DNA from: CAYPIE01 sp964410665
GTDB taxonomy: Bacteria > Planctomycetota > Planctomycetia > Gemmatales > Gemmataceae
NCBI GenBank assembly: GCA_964410665.1
Contig: CAYPIE010000010.1
Location: forward strand, 36,531 to 100,530
Direction of reading: 5' to 3'
DNA: 64,000 nucleotides
The translations under genes and the position numbers were made by a program. Shown piece after piece: positions 52,312 to 60,574 of the stretch; the stretch's first letter is position 1, and the number at the start of each line of letters is the position of its first letter. A model generated the notes under the pieces. That model searched no databases, had not been told where the DNA came from, and saw only the letters and a program-made list of their open reading frames with translations.

Positions 52312-54845
52312 CTGGCGGCCCCTTGGCTAGGTGGTACGCGGTCAAGGAAAATGGTGGAGCGGACGAAGGCTTTGAGCAAATCTTGGAGTCGGTAACCCTG
52401 GTCGGCATGGTCACCCAGGATGGCGTCGATCGTGACCAGATCCTGAACATCGGCTTGGCGACCAGTTGCGTAGAGTGTCCAGCGTTTGATGAGGCCGCGG
52501 GCGAGGTCGGTCTGGTAGTGCTTGACCAGCAATTGTTTGCACTCGGCGAAGTTGGCAAACGGTTCGCCGCGCGGTAGTCGACCTCGTGCATCGACCGGTC
52601 GAGTTTTGCCGACGCCCCGCCACTCGATTTTCCCATCGAGCTCGTTGCGGGTGTAGGATTGATGTTCGACCGTTCGCCAGCGTCCGCTGAGATCGAAATT
52701 CTGAAAGGCGAAGCCGAGCGGATCCATCTTGCGGTGACAGACCGAACAGCGGGCATCTTGTTGGTGTCGTTGAAGAAGTTCGCGCATCGTTTTGCCACGG
52801 TTCTCCCGGTCAGAGGGGATCAGCTCTGGAACCTCCAAGGGAGGCGGCGGAGGTGAATCATCGAGCAGATGCCGTAGAGTCCAGGCCCCGCGGTAGATGA
52901 CCCAGTTTTCGCCCATCCAGCAGAGCATGGATTGGATCCCGGCATGACTCAAGATGCCACCGCCGCGCGGATCATGGTCACGCAAGCGGACCGGATGCAA
53001 CGGGCTGCCGGTGATGTCCGGATAGCCATAGTGATGGGCCAGGATGTCGTTCATCATGGTCCAGTCGCTGTCGATCAGCTCACGGGCGGGTCGATTGTCG
53101 GTGACCAAGCGGCTGAAGTAGGCGATGGTCTCCTGGCGCATCGATTCTTTCAAGTAGCGGGCGAAGCGAAAGTCCTGCTTTTTTAGGTGGTCCATGGCGA
53201 CCGTGATCGGCTGGTCCATGGCCAACCATTGGGTCACAAACGGCTGGAAAAAGCCGGCAGATCGCGGGTCGGCCAACAGTCGCTCGACCTGAGCGTCCAG
53301 CACCGCTGGGTTGCGGAGTTTGCCAGCCGCGGCAAGTTGGCGAAGTTCTATATCCGGTGGAGTCCCCCAGAGCATCATGCTGAGCCGGGTGGCAATGGCG
53401 TGCTGGGCCAGCGTGGGATTCCGATCCGCGGGTGAGGCCAGATAGCGAAAGCGGCCACTCAGCAGGACAGCCTGAAAGGCCGCGCGGAGCGCCTGATCGA
53501 AAGAGAATTGCTGAGCACGCAACTTGGTGTAGAGGGCCAAAAAGTAGTCGACCTCCGAGGCGATCACCGGTCGACGCCAGGCCCGGGTCAGCCATCGTTG
53601 CAGAAGTCGTCGGGCAGTCGCGTCATCATCCTGAAGGGGCGGCAAATCAAGCTCCCAGTCCTGGGGTGGCCAGGCGGCGATGTACGTCGGCTGGATCTCG
53701 ATCGCCTGGAGGAGGACGAACGGGTAGGGTTGTTCCTCAGGCGGGGTCCGCTTCCGGTCGGCCTTCGGCCGAAACAGGCCGGTACCGCCGGGGATGTTCT
53801 CACCCGGTCGGCTCTTGTCCTCGTTGGGAAAACCGTCGATGGTATAAGGAACTTCAATCCGATTGCATAGGTTGATTCCTAGGCCGCGGCTACTCAAGAT
53901 CAAGCCCGCCGCGGGGACGTCGTAGATGAGTTGCTGGGGCTTGTCGGGGGTGCCGGTGATCGGGGCATAGTCAATGTCTCGTTCGCCGATTTCGATCCAC
54001 AAGTGCGGATCGGGAAGGCCGACGAAAGGCTTATAGGCCGCCACCGTGAGTTTCATCCGCACGATCCCTTTGGGCTTTGCGGGAAGTGGCAGGTGAAAGC
54101 GTAGACCGCCGCGTTCCCCGACCCATTTGGGGGCGAGGAGTAACCCTTCCCCGGGTCGACCCCGCTGACGCACCTTGATGGAGACGCCTTGTTTCTTCCA
54201 AGCCTCAAGCTCTTTGCGCGGATCCTTGGCTTGCCGCAAGTCGGCGGCATACGCGGGACCACTGGTCGGCTCGAGGAACCGTATCGATTCCACCGCTCGT
54301 TGCGTCACTCGGAGCAGCTGAGCCACCGAATCGGCGGCATCCTGCAAGCCCTCTGCCCCTGTATCAAAGCCATCGACCTTGCCATCTTCCGGTAGGGCAT
54401 CGGCAAAGCCGGCCCGAAGTCCGGTTAGATCGTGTAAGGCCGCATTGAGTTCGCGTCGGTTGAGTCGCCTGCGTTGACCGGTCTGCTGGTCTGGTCGGCT
54501 AGCGGCCTGTTGTCGGATCCAAGCAAGGATGGTTCGTCTCTCGGCCACTGTGGGTTGGCGACGCTCTTTTGGAGGCATGCTGCCAGTAGCGAGCTGCTCG
54601 AGAATCTTGGTCCAGAGGTGCTGCTGTTTGGTTCGGAACCCGTCGAGTTGATCCAATCGCACCCCGGCCCGAGGTTTGTCGGGACCGTGGCAAGCGAGGC
54701 AGTACTGCTCGAAGAAGGGAGCCATGGTGCTGGCAAACGAACGCTCATCCTCAACCGCCATGGCGGCCGGGCTGAACCAGAGCGTCAGGACCAAGGTCAG
54801 CCAGCTCTGGTGTCGATTGGCAGAAACACGCTGCATCGATCGCAT
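52308..54845 (-). CDS. DUF1592-family protein with c-type heme motif (DUF1587/1592/1588/1585)
   Basis: The 845-residue protein has an N-terminal signal peptide (LTLVLTLWFSPAAMA) and a cytochrome-like heme site CLACH (Cys49, Cys52, His53) with the planctomycete pattern CHGPDKPRAGVRLDQLDG and a MPP axial-ligand candidate. Then follow DUF1587 (RLNRREL...), DUF1595/1592 (RFRYLASPADRN, RLSMMLWGTPPD), DUF1588 (HPVRLRDHDPRGGGILSHAGI) and DUF1585 (RQADVQDLVTIDAIL). It is a large secreted heme protein of unknown role. First gene of the operon with DUF1552, WD40 and kinase genes. Confidence 0.94.
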   Translation of the reverse strand: MRSMQRVSANRHQSWLTLVLTLWFSPAAMAVEDERSFASTMAPFFEQYCLACHGPDKPRAGVRLDQLDGFRTKQQHLWTKILEQLATGSMPPKERRQPTVAERRTILAWIRQQAASRPDQQTGQRRRLNRRELNAALHDLTGLRAGFADALPEDGKVDGFDTGAEGLQDAADSVAQLLRVTQRAVESIRFLEPTSGPAYAADLRQAKDPRKELEAWKKQGVSIKVRQRGRPGEGLLLAPKWVGERGGLRFHLPLPAKPKGIVRMKLTVAAYKPFVGLPDPHLWIEIGERDIDYAPITGTPDKPQQLIYDVPAAGLILSSRGLGINLCNRIEVPYTIDGFPNEDKSRPGENIPGGTGLFRPKADRKRTPPEEQPYPFVLLQAIEIQPTYIAAWPPQDWELDLPPLQDDDATARRLLQRWLTRAWRRPVIASEVDYFLALYTKLRAQQFSFDQALRAAFQAVLLSGRFRYLASPADRNPTLAQHAIATRLSMMLWGTPPDIELRQLAAAGKLRNPAVLDAQVERLLADPRSAGFFQPFVTQWLAMDQPITVAMDHLKKQDFRFARYLKESMRQETIAYFSRLVTDNRPARELIDSDWTMMNDILAHHYGYPDITGSPLHPVRLRDHDPRGGGILSHAGIQSMLCWMGENWVIYRGAWTLRHLLDDSPPPPPLEVPELIPSDRENRGKTMRELLQRHQQDARCSVCHRKMDPLGFAFQNFDLSGRWRTVEHQSYTRNELDGKIEWRGVGKTRPVDARGRLPRGEPFANFAECKQLLVKHYQTDLARGLIKRWTLYATGRQADVQDLVTIDAILGDHADQGYRLQDLLKAFVRSTIFLDRVPPSQGAAR

Positions 54846-54956
54846 GCCACGGCACTCCTTTTGTTCTGAACAATATAACCCCAGGCTCGCGACGAGCGAT
54901 AGAGTGGACCTAGAAATCCGGATGGCTCGATCACGCTCGCGCGATCAAATCAGTGT

Positions 54957-56543
54957 TCACTGGGGCAAGGGGGCGCTGCGTCCGGAGCGTTTGCTCTGCT
55001 CGAGCAAGGCTTTGAGCTCGGCGACGATCTGCGGCTTCTGACTGTAGAGGTTCGTCGTTTCCCCAGGATCGTTGTCCAGATCATACAGCTGCCCCGGGGC
55101 ATCGGGATCGGTTTCGGGCAAAGCGTATGCTTTCATGCCCCACTGACCGCCCTTGCGATAATTGTTGCCGCCGGAACCACGATGATCCAGATATTTCCAT
55201 TTGCCGCGGCGAACGGCCAGCTTGTTGGTCCAGGTTTGATGCAGCAGATAGGGCCGGATCGGCTTGTCGCCTTGATTGCCGCGTAGGAGGGGTAACAGAT
55301 TGACGCTGTCCTCCCCAGCGTTAGCCGGAAGTCGCACGTCAACCATAGCGGCGCAGGTGGCCATGACGTCGGTCAGGCTCACTGGTTGCCGGCAGACCGA
55401 GTTGGCTTGGACTTGGCCCGGCCAGCGGACCATCATCGGTGTGCGATGGCCCCCCTCCCATTGATCGCGTTTGACTCCCCGCCACGGACGAGCGCCGTCG
55501 TGGCCGTGATCGCGACGCATGGCCAGAACGGTGGGGACTTCGGGGCCGTTGTCGCTGGCGAATAGCACCAGCGTGTTGTCGGCGATGTCGAGTTCCTGCA
55601 GGGTCTTGAGCAGTTCTCCGACAATCCAGTCCATTTCATAGATGAAATCGCCGTGGGGCCCCTGCTTGGTTTTGCCCTGGAAGCGCTTGGCCGGAAACGA
55701 TGGAAGATGCACCGCCTGCATCGAATGAAAAAGGAAAAAGGGTTGATCAGGATACGCTTGCACATGCTCGCGGATGAATTCCTGACTTTTGTTCAAGAAA
55801 ACCAGATCGACCATCTCAAGATCGTAGCTGGGAGCGATGAGACCGCGGCGGTTGTCTTTGGAATAGGGGTGGTCGGGGAGAGGTTCCCGATCGAGCTGCT
55901 CCGTTGGTGGGACCGGGATGCGATTCCCTTCGATGTAGGCATACAGCCAGTCGGTGGTGGGGCAGCAGGCGGTGCCGAAGAAATGATCGAAGCCACGGTC
56001 GATGGGGCCGTTGCGGATCGGTCGGGAGAAGTCGACGCGTTTGACCGCGTCCAAGCCACCGCGGTGAATCGGCTGGCCTTGGCGATCGAGGAAAGTCATG
56101 CCGACGTGCCACTTGCCGACCAAGGCGGTGCGATAGCCCTTCGCTTTCAACATTCCGGGCAGAGTGAGTCTCGTTTGTTCAATCAAGCATGGACCGCCAA
56201 CGCCGGTGAACACGCCACGGTAGCCGGTGCGGAAGGCCATGCGCCCGGTCAGCAGGCTGTAACGCGACGGGGTACACACCGTCGATGGGCTATGGGCATC
56301 GGTGAAGCGCATGCCTTGCGTGGCGAGCCGATCAAGATTCGGTGTAGGGATTTTCGACTGTGGGTTGTAGCAGCCGACATCGCCATAGCCGAGGTCATCC
56401 GCGAGAATCACCAAGATATTCGGATGATCCGGTGAAGGATTGGGTTCAGCAGCATTTCCGCTGTTTGGAAAGCACAAGGCATATTGGCCCAGCATTAAAA
56501 GAGCTACGCATCGGACCCTGTTCTCGTCGAGTTTGGCGCGCAT
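54957..56543 (-). CDS. Secreted sulfatase (arylsulfatase family)
   Basis: ATG 56543 (GGGAG about 10 nt upstream) gives a 528-residue protein with a signal peptide (VRCVALLMLGQYALC... up to about residue 31). The metal-binding pair LADDLGYGD (Asp49, Asp50) and the sulfatase signature CTPSR (Cys90) are intact, so Cys90 should be converted to formylglycine by a separate maturase not seen here. GGHRTPMMVRWPG and the C-terminal LYDLDNDPGETTNL motif complete the family. Planctomycetes use many sulfatases to desulfate algal or host polysaccharides. The next gene downstream starts 111 bases away in the same direction. Confidence 0.95.
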   Translation of the reverse strand: MRAKLDENRVRCVALLMLGQYALCFPNSGNAAEPNPSPDHPNILVILADDLGYGDVGCYNPQSKIPTPNLDRLATQGMRFTDAHSPSTVCTPSRYSLLTGRMAFRTGYRGVFTGVGGPCLIEQTRLTLPGMLKAKGYRTALVGKWHVGMTFLDRQGQPIHRGGLDAVKRVDFSRPIRNGPIDRGFDHFFGTACCPTTDWLYAYIEGNRIPVPPTEQLDREPLPDHPYSKDNRRGLIAPSYDLEMVDLVFLNKSQEFIREHVQAYPDQPFFLFHSMQAVHLPSFPAKRFQGKTKQGPHGDFIYEMDWIVGELLKTLQELDIADNTLVLFASDNGPEVPTVLAMRRDHGHDGARPWRGVKRDQWEGGHRTPMMVRWPGQVQANSVCRQPVSLTDVMATCAAMVDVRLPANAGEDSVNLLPLLRGNQGDKPIRPYLLHQTWTNKLAVRRGKWKYLDHRGSGGNNYRKGGQWGMKAYALPETDPDAPGQLYDLDNDPGETTNLYSQKPQIVAELKALLEQSKRSGRSAPLPQ

Positions 56544-56965
56544 CGTGCCTATCTCCCTACGCGAGCAATCCCACAAATCCATGGAATCTTGGACAAACCG
56601 AGGAGCTCAGTATGGTCGGGCAGGGGTCGCGGATCAATGACCGGTCCCGCTTTCGACCATCCATATGGGCCATCGGTTGACTAGGAGGTTGCATCCCTCT
56701 GGGGCCGTGCATCGATGCCTTCGGGTGCAGCGTGGTCCGTTCTAGCCAGCAAGTTACTGACAAGGAAATCAGGGATTCTCCTGCTTTTCAGGATCCTCTC
56801 TGCCGTGAAAAATATAAGTAGACTCGGTCCCAAAGGTGGATGGCCGGTTCATCCGGGATTTCTGTGGAGTCTTCTCGGAGGGGTGGTAGACCTGTCATTG
56901 GCAATCGATTGGATTCTCTGAGTGATGGTCCACAGGCGAGAACGGCAACCTGAAAGGGGGCGAAG
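56544..56965. promoter_or_regulatory. Divergent region between the sulfatase and the phosphoribosyltransferase
   Basis: About 420 bases should contain both promoters. There is a short palindrome GCATCGATGC near 56709-56718 and an AT-rich stretch (AAAAATATAAGTAG, about 56806-56821) that could be part of a promoter reading to the right. I see no gene. Confidence 0.35.
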
Positions 56966-57619
56966 GTGCAGCGATTCGAGAACCGACGCGAGGCAGGTCG
57001 TGAGTTGGCCGCGCTGCTCCGCGAATATGCCGGACGAGACGATGTGACCGTGCTTGCACTGCCGCGGGGTGGCGTGCCGGTGGCCTATGAGGTGGCGCGT
57101 GCCCTTGGCGCGCCACTGGATGTATTCGTGGTCCGCAAACTGGGTGTGCCGGGTCAGAGAGAGCTGGCGTTTGGGGCGATCGCCGTGGGAGGGGCCCGAG
57201 TCCTCAATCAGGAGCTGGTCGAAGAGCTGGGCATCGACGAAGCATGCATCCAAAAGGTGGTTGCTGCGGAGTGTAAGGAACTGCACCGTCGCGAACAGAT
57301 CTATCGTGGCGATTGGCCCCCCTTAGAGGTGACCGGCCGGACTGTCGTGCTGATTGACGATGGGCTGGCCACCGGAGCAACTATGCGTGCCGCGGTCGTC
57401 GCGTTAAAGCAGTTCCATCCTGCCGAAGTCGTCGTGGCCGTCCCCGTGGGTTCCGCGGACACCTGCGAAGAACTAGATAGTCGCATCGATCGCTTGGTTT
57501 GTGCCCACACCCCGGATCCATTTTTGGCCGTGGGTTGCTGGTATGAAGATTTTTTGCCGACCAGCGATCAGGAAGTCACCCGATTGCTCCAGCAATCCCG
57601 CCGTGAGCAGCAGGAGTGA
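56966..57619 (+). CDS. Phosphoribosyltransferase-domain protein
   Basis: The 217-residue protein starts at GTG 56966 with AAGGGGGCGA upstream. The PRPP-binding loop VVLIDDGLATGATM (127-140) is intact, preceded by ALPRGGVPVAYEVA (31-44) and RKLGVPGQRELAFGAIA. It matches the PRTase-like group in which Mycobacterium Rv0571c-type proteins also carry a C-terminal dienelactone hydrolase domain. Here the hydrolase is encoded separately two genes downstream. The natural substrate is unknown. Confidence 0.93.
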   Translation: MQRFENRREAGRELAALLREYAGRDDVTVLALPRGGVPVAYEVARALGAPLDVFVVRKLGVPGQRELAFGAIAVGGARVLNQELVEELGIDEACIQKVVAAECKELHRREQIYRGDWPPLEVTGRTVVLIDDGLATGATMRAAVVALKQFHPAEVVVAVPVGSADTCEELDSRIDRLVCAHTPDPFLAVGCWYEDFLPTSDQEVTRLLQQSRREQQE

Positions 57620-57779
57620 GTCGACTCCGTCGGAGCTGCCATGCGGCTTGCAATCGTTGCCTGAGGATTGGCTGCTGACACTTGGAGACGGGAACAGGGA
57701 AGTCATTGGCGCGGACTGCGCATCGTGTGGCAGTCTCGATTCATGGGTCCGGCGAGCCAACGGTACAAGGAGAACAATG

Positions 57780-58172
57780 ATGAACTACGACGCATTTATG
57801 GGGCAGGTGCAACATCGTGCGAAACTGGCCGGTGGGGGAGAAGCCGAACGAGCCGTGCGGGCAACCCTGGAGACGCTCGCAGAGCGATTGCCCGCGGCTG
57901 CGGCGGAACACTTTGCCGCTCAGTTGCCGCATGAGGTCGGGCAGCATTTGCGCCGCGAAGCAGAGCACTTTGAGCGAATGTCGCTGCACGATTTTTATGC
58001 CAAGGTGGCGGAGCGGGAAAATTGCAAGCTCGCCGATGCCGCCTACCATGCTCGGGTGGTGATGGAGTTGGCCATCGAGGCGGTCAGCCCAGGTGCGACG
58101 GCCAAGCTCCTGTCGATGTTCCCGGAGGAGTTTACTCCACTGTTTGCCGGCTCGCAGGGGCACGCCACCTAA
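57780..58172 (+). CDS. DUF2267 protein
   Basis: ATG 57780 has AAGGAGA 7 nt upstream; an adjacent ATG at 57777 is too close. The 130-residue protein has the DUF2267 pattern: MNYDAFMGQVQHRAKL, ERAVRATLETLAERL, AEHFAAQLPHEV and FYAKVAERE...AAYHARVVMELAIEAVSPG. It is an all-helical cytoplasmic protein of unknown function. It lies between the phosphoribosyltransferase and the hydrolase genes, and such cassettes are often stress-linked. Confidence 0.88.
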   Translation: MNYDAFMGQVQHRAKLAGGGEAERAVRATLETLAERLPAAAAEHFAAQLPHEVGQHLRREAEHFERMSLHDFYAKVAERENCKLADAAYHARVVMELAIEAVSPGATAKLLSMFPEEFTPLFAGSQGHAT

Positions 58173-58294
58173 TTTGAGCGTCTATCCCGGTTCACGGCCG
58201 CGGGATGATTCTGCTTGGGCGGATGGTCACGCGGCCGCGAACCACCTTTGTTTCTGGACACCATGCTCGCGCTCAACGCTGTGGAGGCCAACCA

Positions 58295-59023
58295 ATGTCA
58301 TCTCTCTCCGAGCGAACAGTCCGAATCCTTCCAGTGATGGTCGATGCCGGGCCTGTGCAATTACCAGGTGACCTTGGGCTACCTGAAGGGGCAACCGGGG
58401 TGGTGCTGTTTGCTCACGGCAGTGGCAGCAGCCGGCACAGTCCCCGCAATCAGGCTGTTTCCAGAGCGTTACAACAGGCCGGGCTGGCGACTTTGCTGAT
58501 CGACTTGCTGACGGCCGACGAGGAGGCGGTCGATCTCCAGACACAGCATTTACGCTTTGATATTGAGCTACTCGCGCAGCGGCTGGTTGGCTCCGTGGGT
58601 TGGCTGAAGGGGAAGACACTGACGTCGGGATTATCGGTCGGTCTTTTTGGCGCAAGCACGGGAGGCGGGGCCGCCCTGGTCGCGGCGGCACAGTTGCCCG
58701 ATAGCGTGCATGCGGTGGTGTCCCGTGGCGGTCGGCCTGACCTGGCCGGCGCAGCTCTCGAGCAGGTTTGCTGTCCGACGCTGTTTCTCGTTGGCGAGCT
58801 GGATACCCCGGTGATTGGACTCAATCAAGAGGCGCTTGCCCGCCTGGTCGCGCCAGTAAAACAGCTCGCGATTATCCCGAGAGCAACCCACCTGTTTGAA
58901 GAACCTGGGACGTTGGAAGAAGTTGCACGCTGCACCATCAACTGGTTTCGGCAATACTTAGGTGGTGGCTACACGTGGACAGCCAACCCGGGTTCGACAA
59001 GGAAGGACACCCAGCCACCCTAA
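58295..59023 (+). CDS. Alpha/beta hydrolase (dienelactone hydrolase-like)
   Basis: ATG 58295 has GGAGG 8 nt upstream and gives 242 residues. The fold is clear: VVLFAHGSGSSRHSPRN oxyanion region, nucleophile Ser121 in GASTGGG, Asp170 in VGELDTP and His199 in RATHLFEEPG, a complete triad. It resembles the hydrolase part of phosphoribosyltransferase-hydrolase fusions. TAA at 59021-59023 overlaps the stop of the opposite-strand DUF1501 gene, so the two genes converge with a 4-base overlap. Confidence 0.9.
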   Translation: MSSLSERTVRILPVMVDAGPVQLPGDLGLPEGATGVVLFAHGSGSSRHSPRNQAVSRALQQAGLATLLIDLLTADEEAVDLQTQHLRFDIELLAQRLVGSVGWLKGKTLTSGLSVGLFGASTGGGAALVAAAQLPDSVHAVVSRGGRPDLAGAALEQVCCPTLFLVGELDTPVIGLNQEALARLVAPVKQLAIIPRATHLFEEPGTLEEVARCTINWFRQYLGGGYTWTANPGSTRKDTQPP

Positions 59024-60528
59024 GCAAGCCACTCGGTAATCACTTTGCCAGCCACATCGGTTAGTCGGAAGTCGCGGCCCTGGAAGCGATAGGTCAGCTT
59101 GAGGTGGTCCAGGCCAAATTGATGCAGCAGTGTCGCATGCAGGTCATTGATGTGCACCGGCTTTTCGGTGACATGCCAGCCGATGTCATCGGTGGCGCCG
59201 TAGACCATGCCGGCTTTCAAGCCGCCGCCGGCCATGAGCATACTGAACGAAGAAGGGTGATGATCACGTCCGGTCCCAACTTCGCGTTTGCCACTGCGGT
59301 TCTCACCCAGCGGCGTGCGGCCAAATTCGCTCCCCCAAACCACCATGGTCGAGTCCAATAGCCCCCGCTGCTTGAGATCGCGGATCAGCGCGGCCATTGG
59401 CTGATCGACGCATCCAGCATTGTAAGGCAACTGTTTGGGAATATTGCTGTGGTGGTCCCATGAGGCATAGATAATATTGATAAAGCGGACACCCCGCTCG
59501 ACCAACCGACGAGCCAGCAAGCAGTTGCGGGCAAAGCTCTTGTAAGTATCCCCCTGTTTGCCTCGGCCACCCAGGCCACGAGGTTCTGGGCGATCTAAGC
59601 CGTAGGCTTCCAAAGTCGCTTTGCTTTCGCGGGACAAGTCAATCAACTCAGGCGCGGCGGTCTGCATGCGATAGGCCAGCTCATACGAGGCAATCCGCGC
59701 GGCAATCTCGGGGTCGTGGACTTCAGCGTAACGTTGTTGGTTCGCCTCGCGCAGCGTATCGAGACCCAAGCGTTGTAGCTTGGGAGGGATGCCGTCGGGG
59801 TTGGCCAAATTGAGCACCGGCTCGCCTTGATTTCGAAATAATACACCAGAATGTGTCGATGGCAAGAATCCGGATTGCCACAAGGTCGCGCCGCCTGAGG
59901 AGCCGCGGCCGCTGGTGAGTACCACATACCCTGGTAGATTCTCGGACGCGCTGCCCAAGCCATACGTTACCCAGGAGCCCATGGTAGGTAGGCCAAAGGT
60001 CCCGCGACCACACTGCATCATCAGTTGACCAGGATGGTGGTTGAATTGCTCGGTGTGCAGCGAACGGACCAGGAGTAGCTCATCGGCAATACTGCCGAGG
60101 TGTGGCAATAACTCACTCAGCTCCATGCCGCATTCGCCATGTTTGTGGAAGCTGTAAGGCGACCCTTGGAGCAGGGCCTTATCTTTCTTGATAAAGGCGA
60201 AGCGGACGTTTTTCAGCATCGACTCAGGTAAAGGCTCACCGTGACGTTGGTTGAGGACCGGCTTGGGATCGAACAGGTCGATGTGCGAGGGGGCTCCCGC
60301 CATAAAGATAAAGATGCACGCCTTGGCTTTGGCTGCGAAATGGGGTGCCTTGGGTGCCAACGGGTGGGTGATGGCCTCGATGTCCTTTGCGTCGGCGGCA
60401 CGGAGTATTCCATCGCGGCACAGCGCCGCTCCTAGAGCAGCCATGCCCAGGCCACTGGCGGTAGTATTCAAAAACTCTCGACGGGTCCGTGTCACGAGGG
60501 CGTCGCCGGAGAGATGCGGTGAGGTCAT
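59020..60528 (-). CDS. DUF1501 domain protein with Tat-type signal
   Basis: I chose ATG 60528, with GGAAGTG about 7 nt upstream, because it places the twin-arginine signal (TRTRREFLNTTASGLGMAAL, Arg16-Arg17) near the N-terminus; the frame extends to 60819 but that sequence is out of character. The 502-residue protein has the DUF1501 motifs FIFMAGAPSHIDLFDPKP, RSLHTEQFNHHPGQL, VVWGSEFGRTP, GRDHHPSSFS and a final TDVAGKVI. It is a secreted protein of unknown function, regularly downstream of DUF1549/1553 genes in planctomycetes. It starts 46 nt after that gene. Confidence 0.94.
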   Translation of the reverse strand: MTSPHLSGDALVTRTRREFLNTTASGLGMAALGAALCRDGILRAADAKDIEAITHPLAPKAPHFAAKAKACIFIFMAGAPSHIDLFDPKPVLNQRHGEPLPESMLKNVRFAFIKKDKALLQGSPYSFHKHGECGMELSELLPHLGSIADELLLVRSLHTEQFNHHPGQLMMQCGRGTFGLPTMGSWVTYGLGSASENLPGYVVLTSGRGSSGGATLWQSGFLPSTHSGVLFRNQGEPVLNLANPDGIPPKLQRLGLDTLREANQQRYAEVHDPEIAARIASYELAYRMQTAAPELIDLSRESKATLEAYGLDRPEPRGLGGRGKQGDTYKSFARNCLLARRLVERGVRFINIIYASWDHHSNIPKQLPYNAGCVDQPMAALIRDLKQRGLLDSTMVVWGSEFGRTPLGENRSGKREVGTGRDHHPSSFSMLMAGGGLKAGMVYGATDDIGWHVTEKPVHINDLHATLLHQFGLDHLKLTYRFQGRDFRLTDVAGKVITEWLA

Positions 60529-60574
60529 GGGTATCACTTCCATAGGCAGGCACGTGTGGCGATCTTCGACGCAG

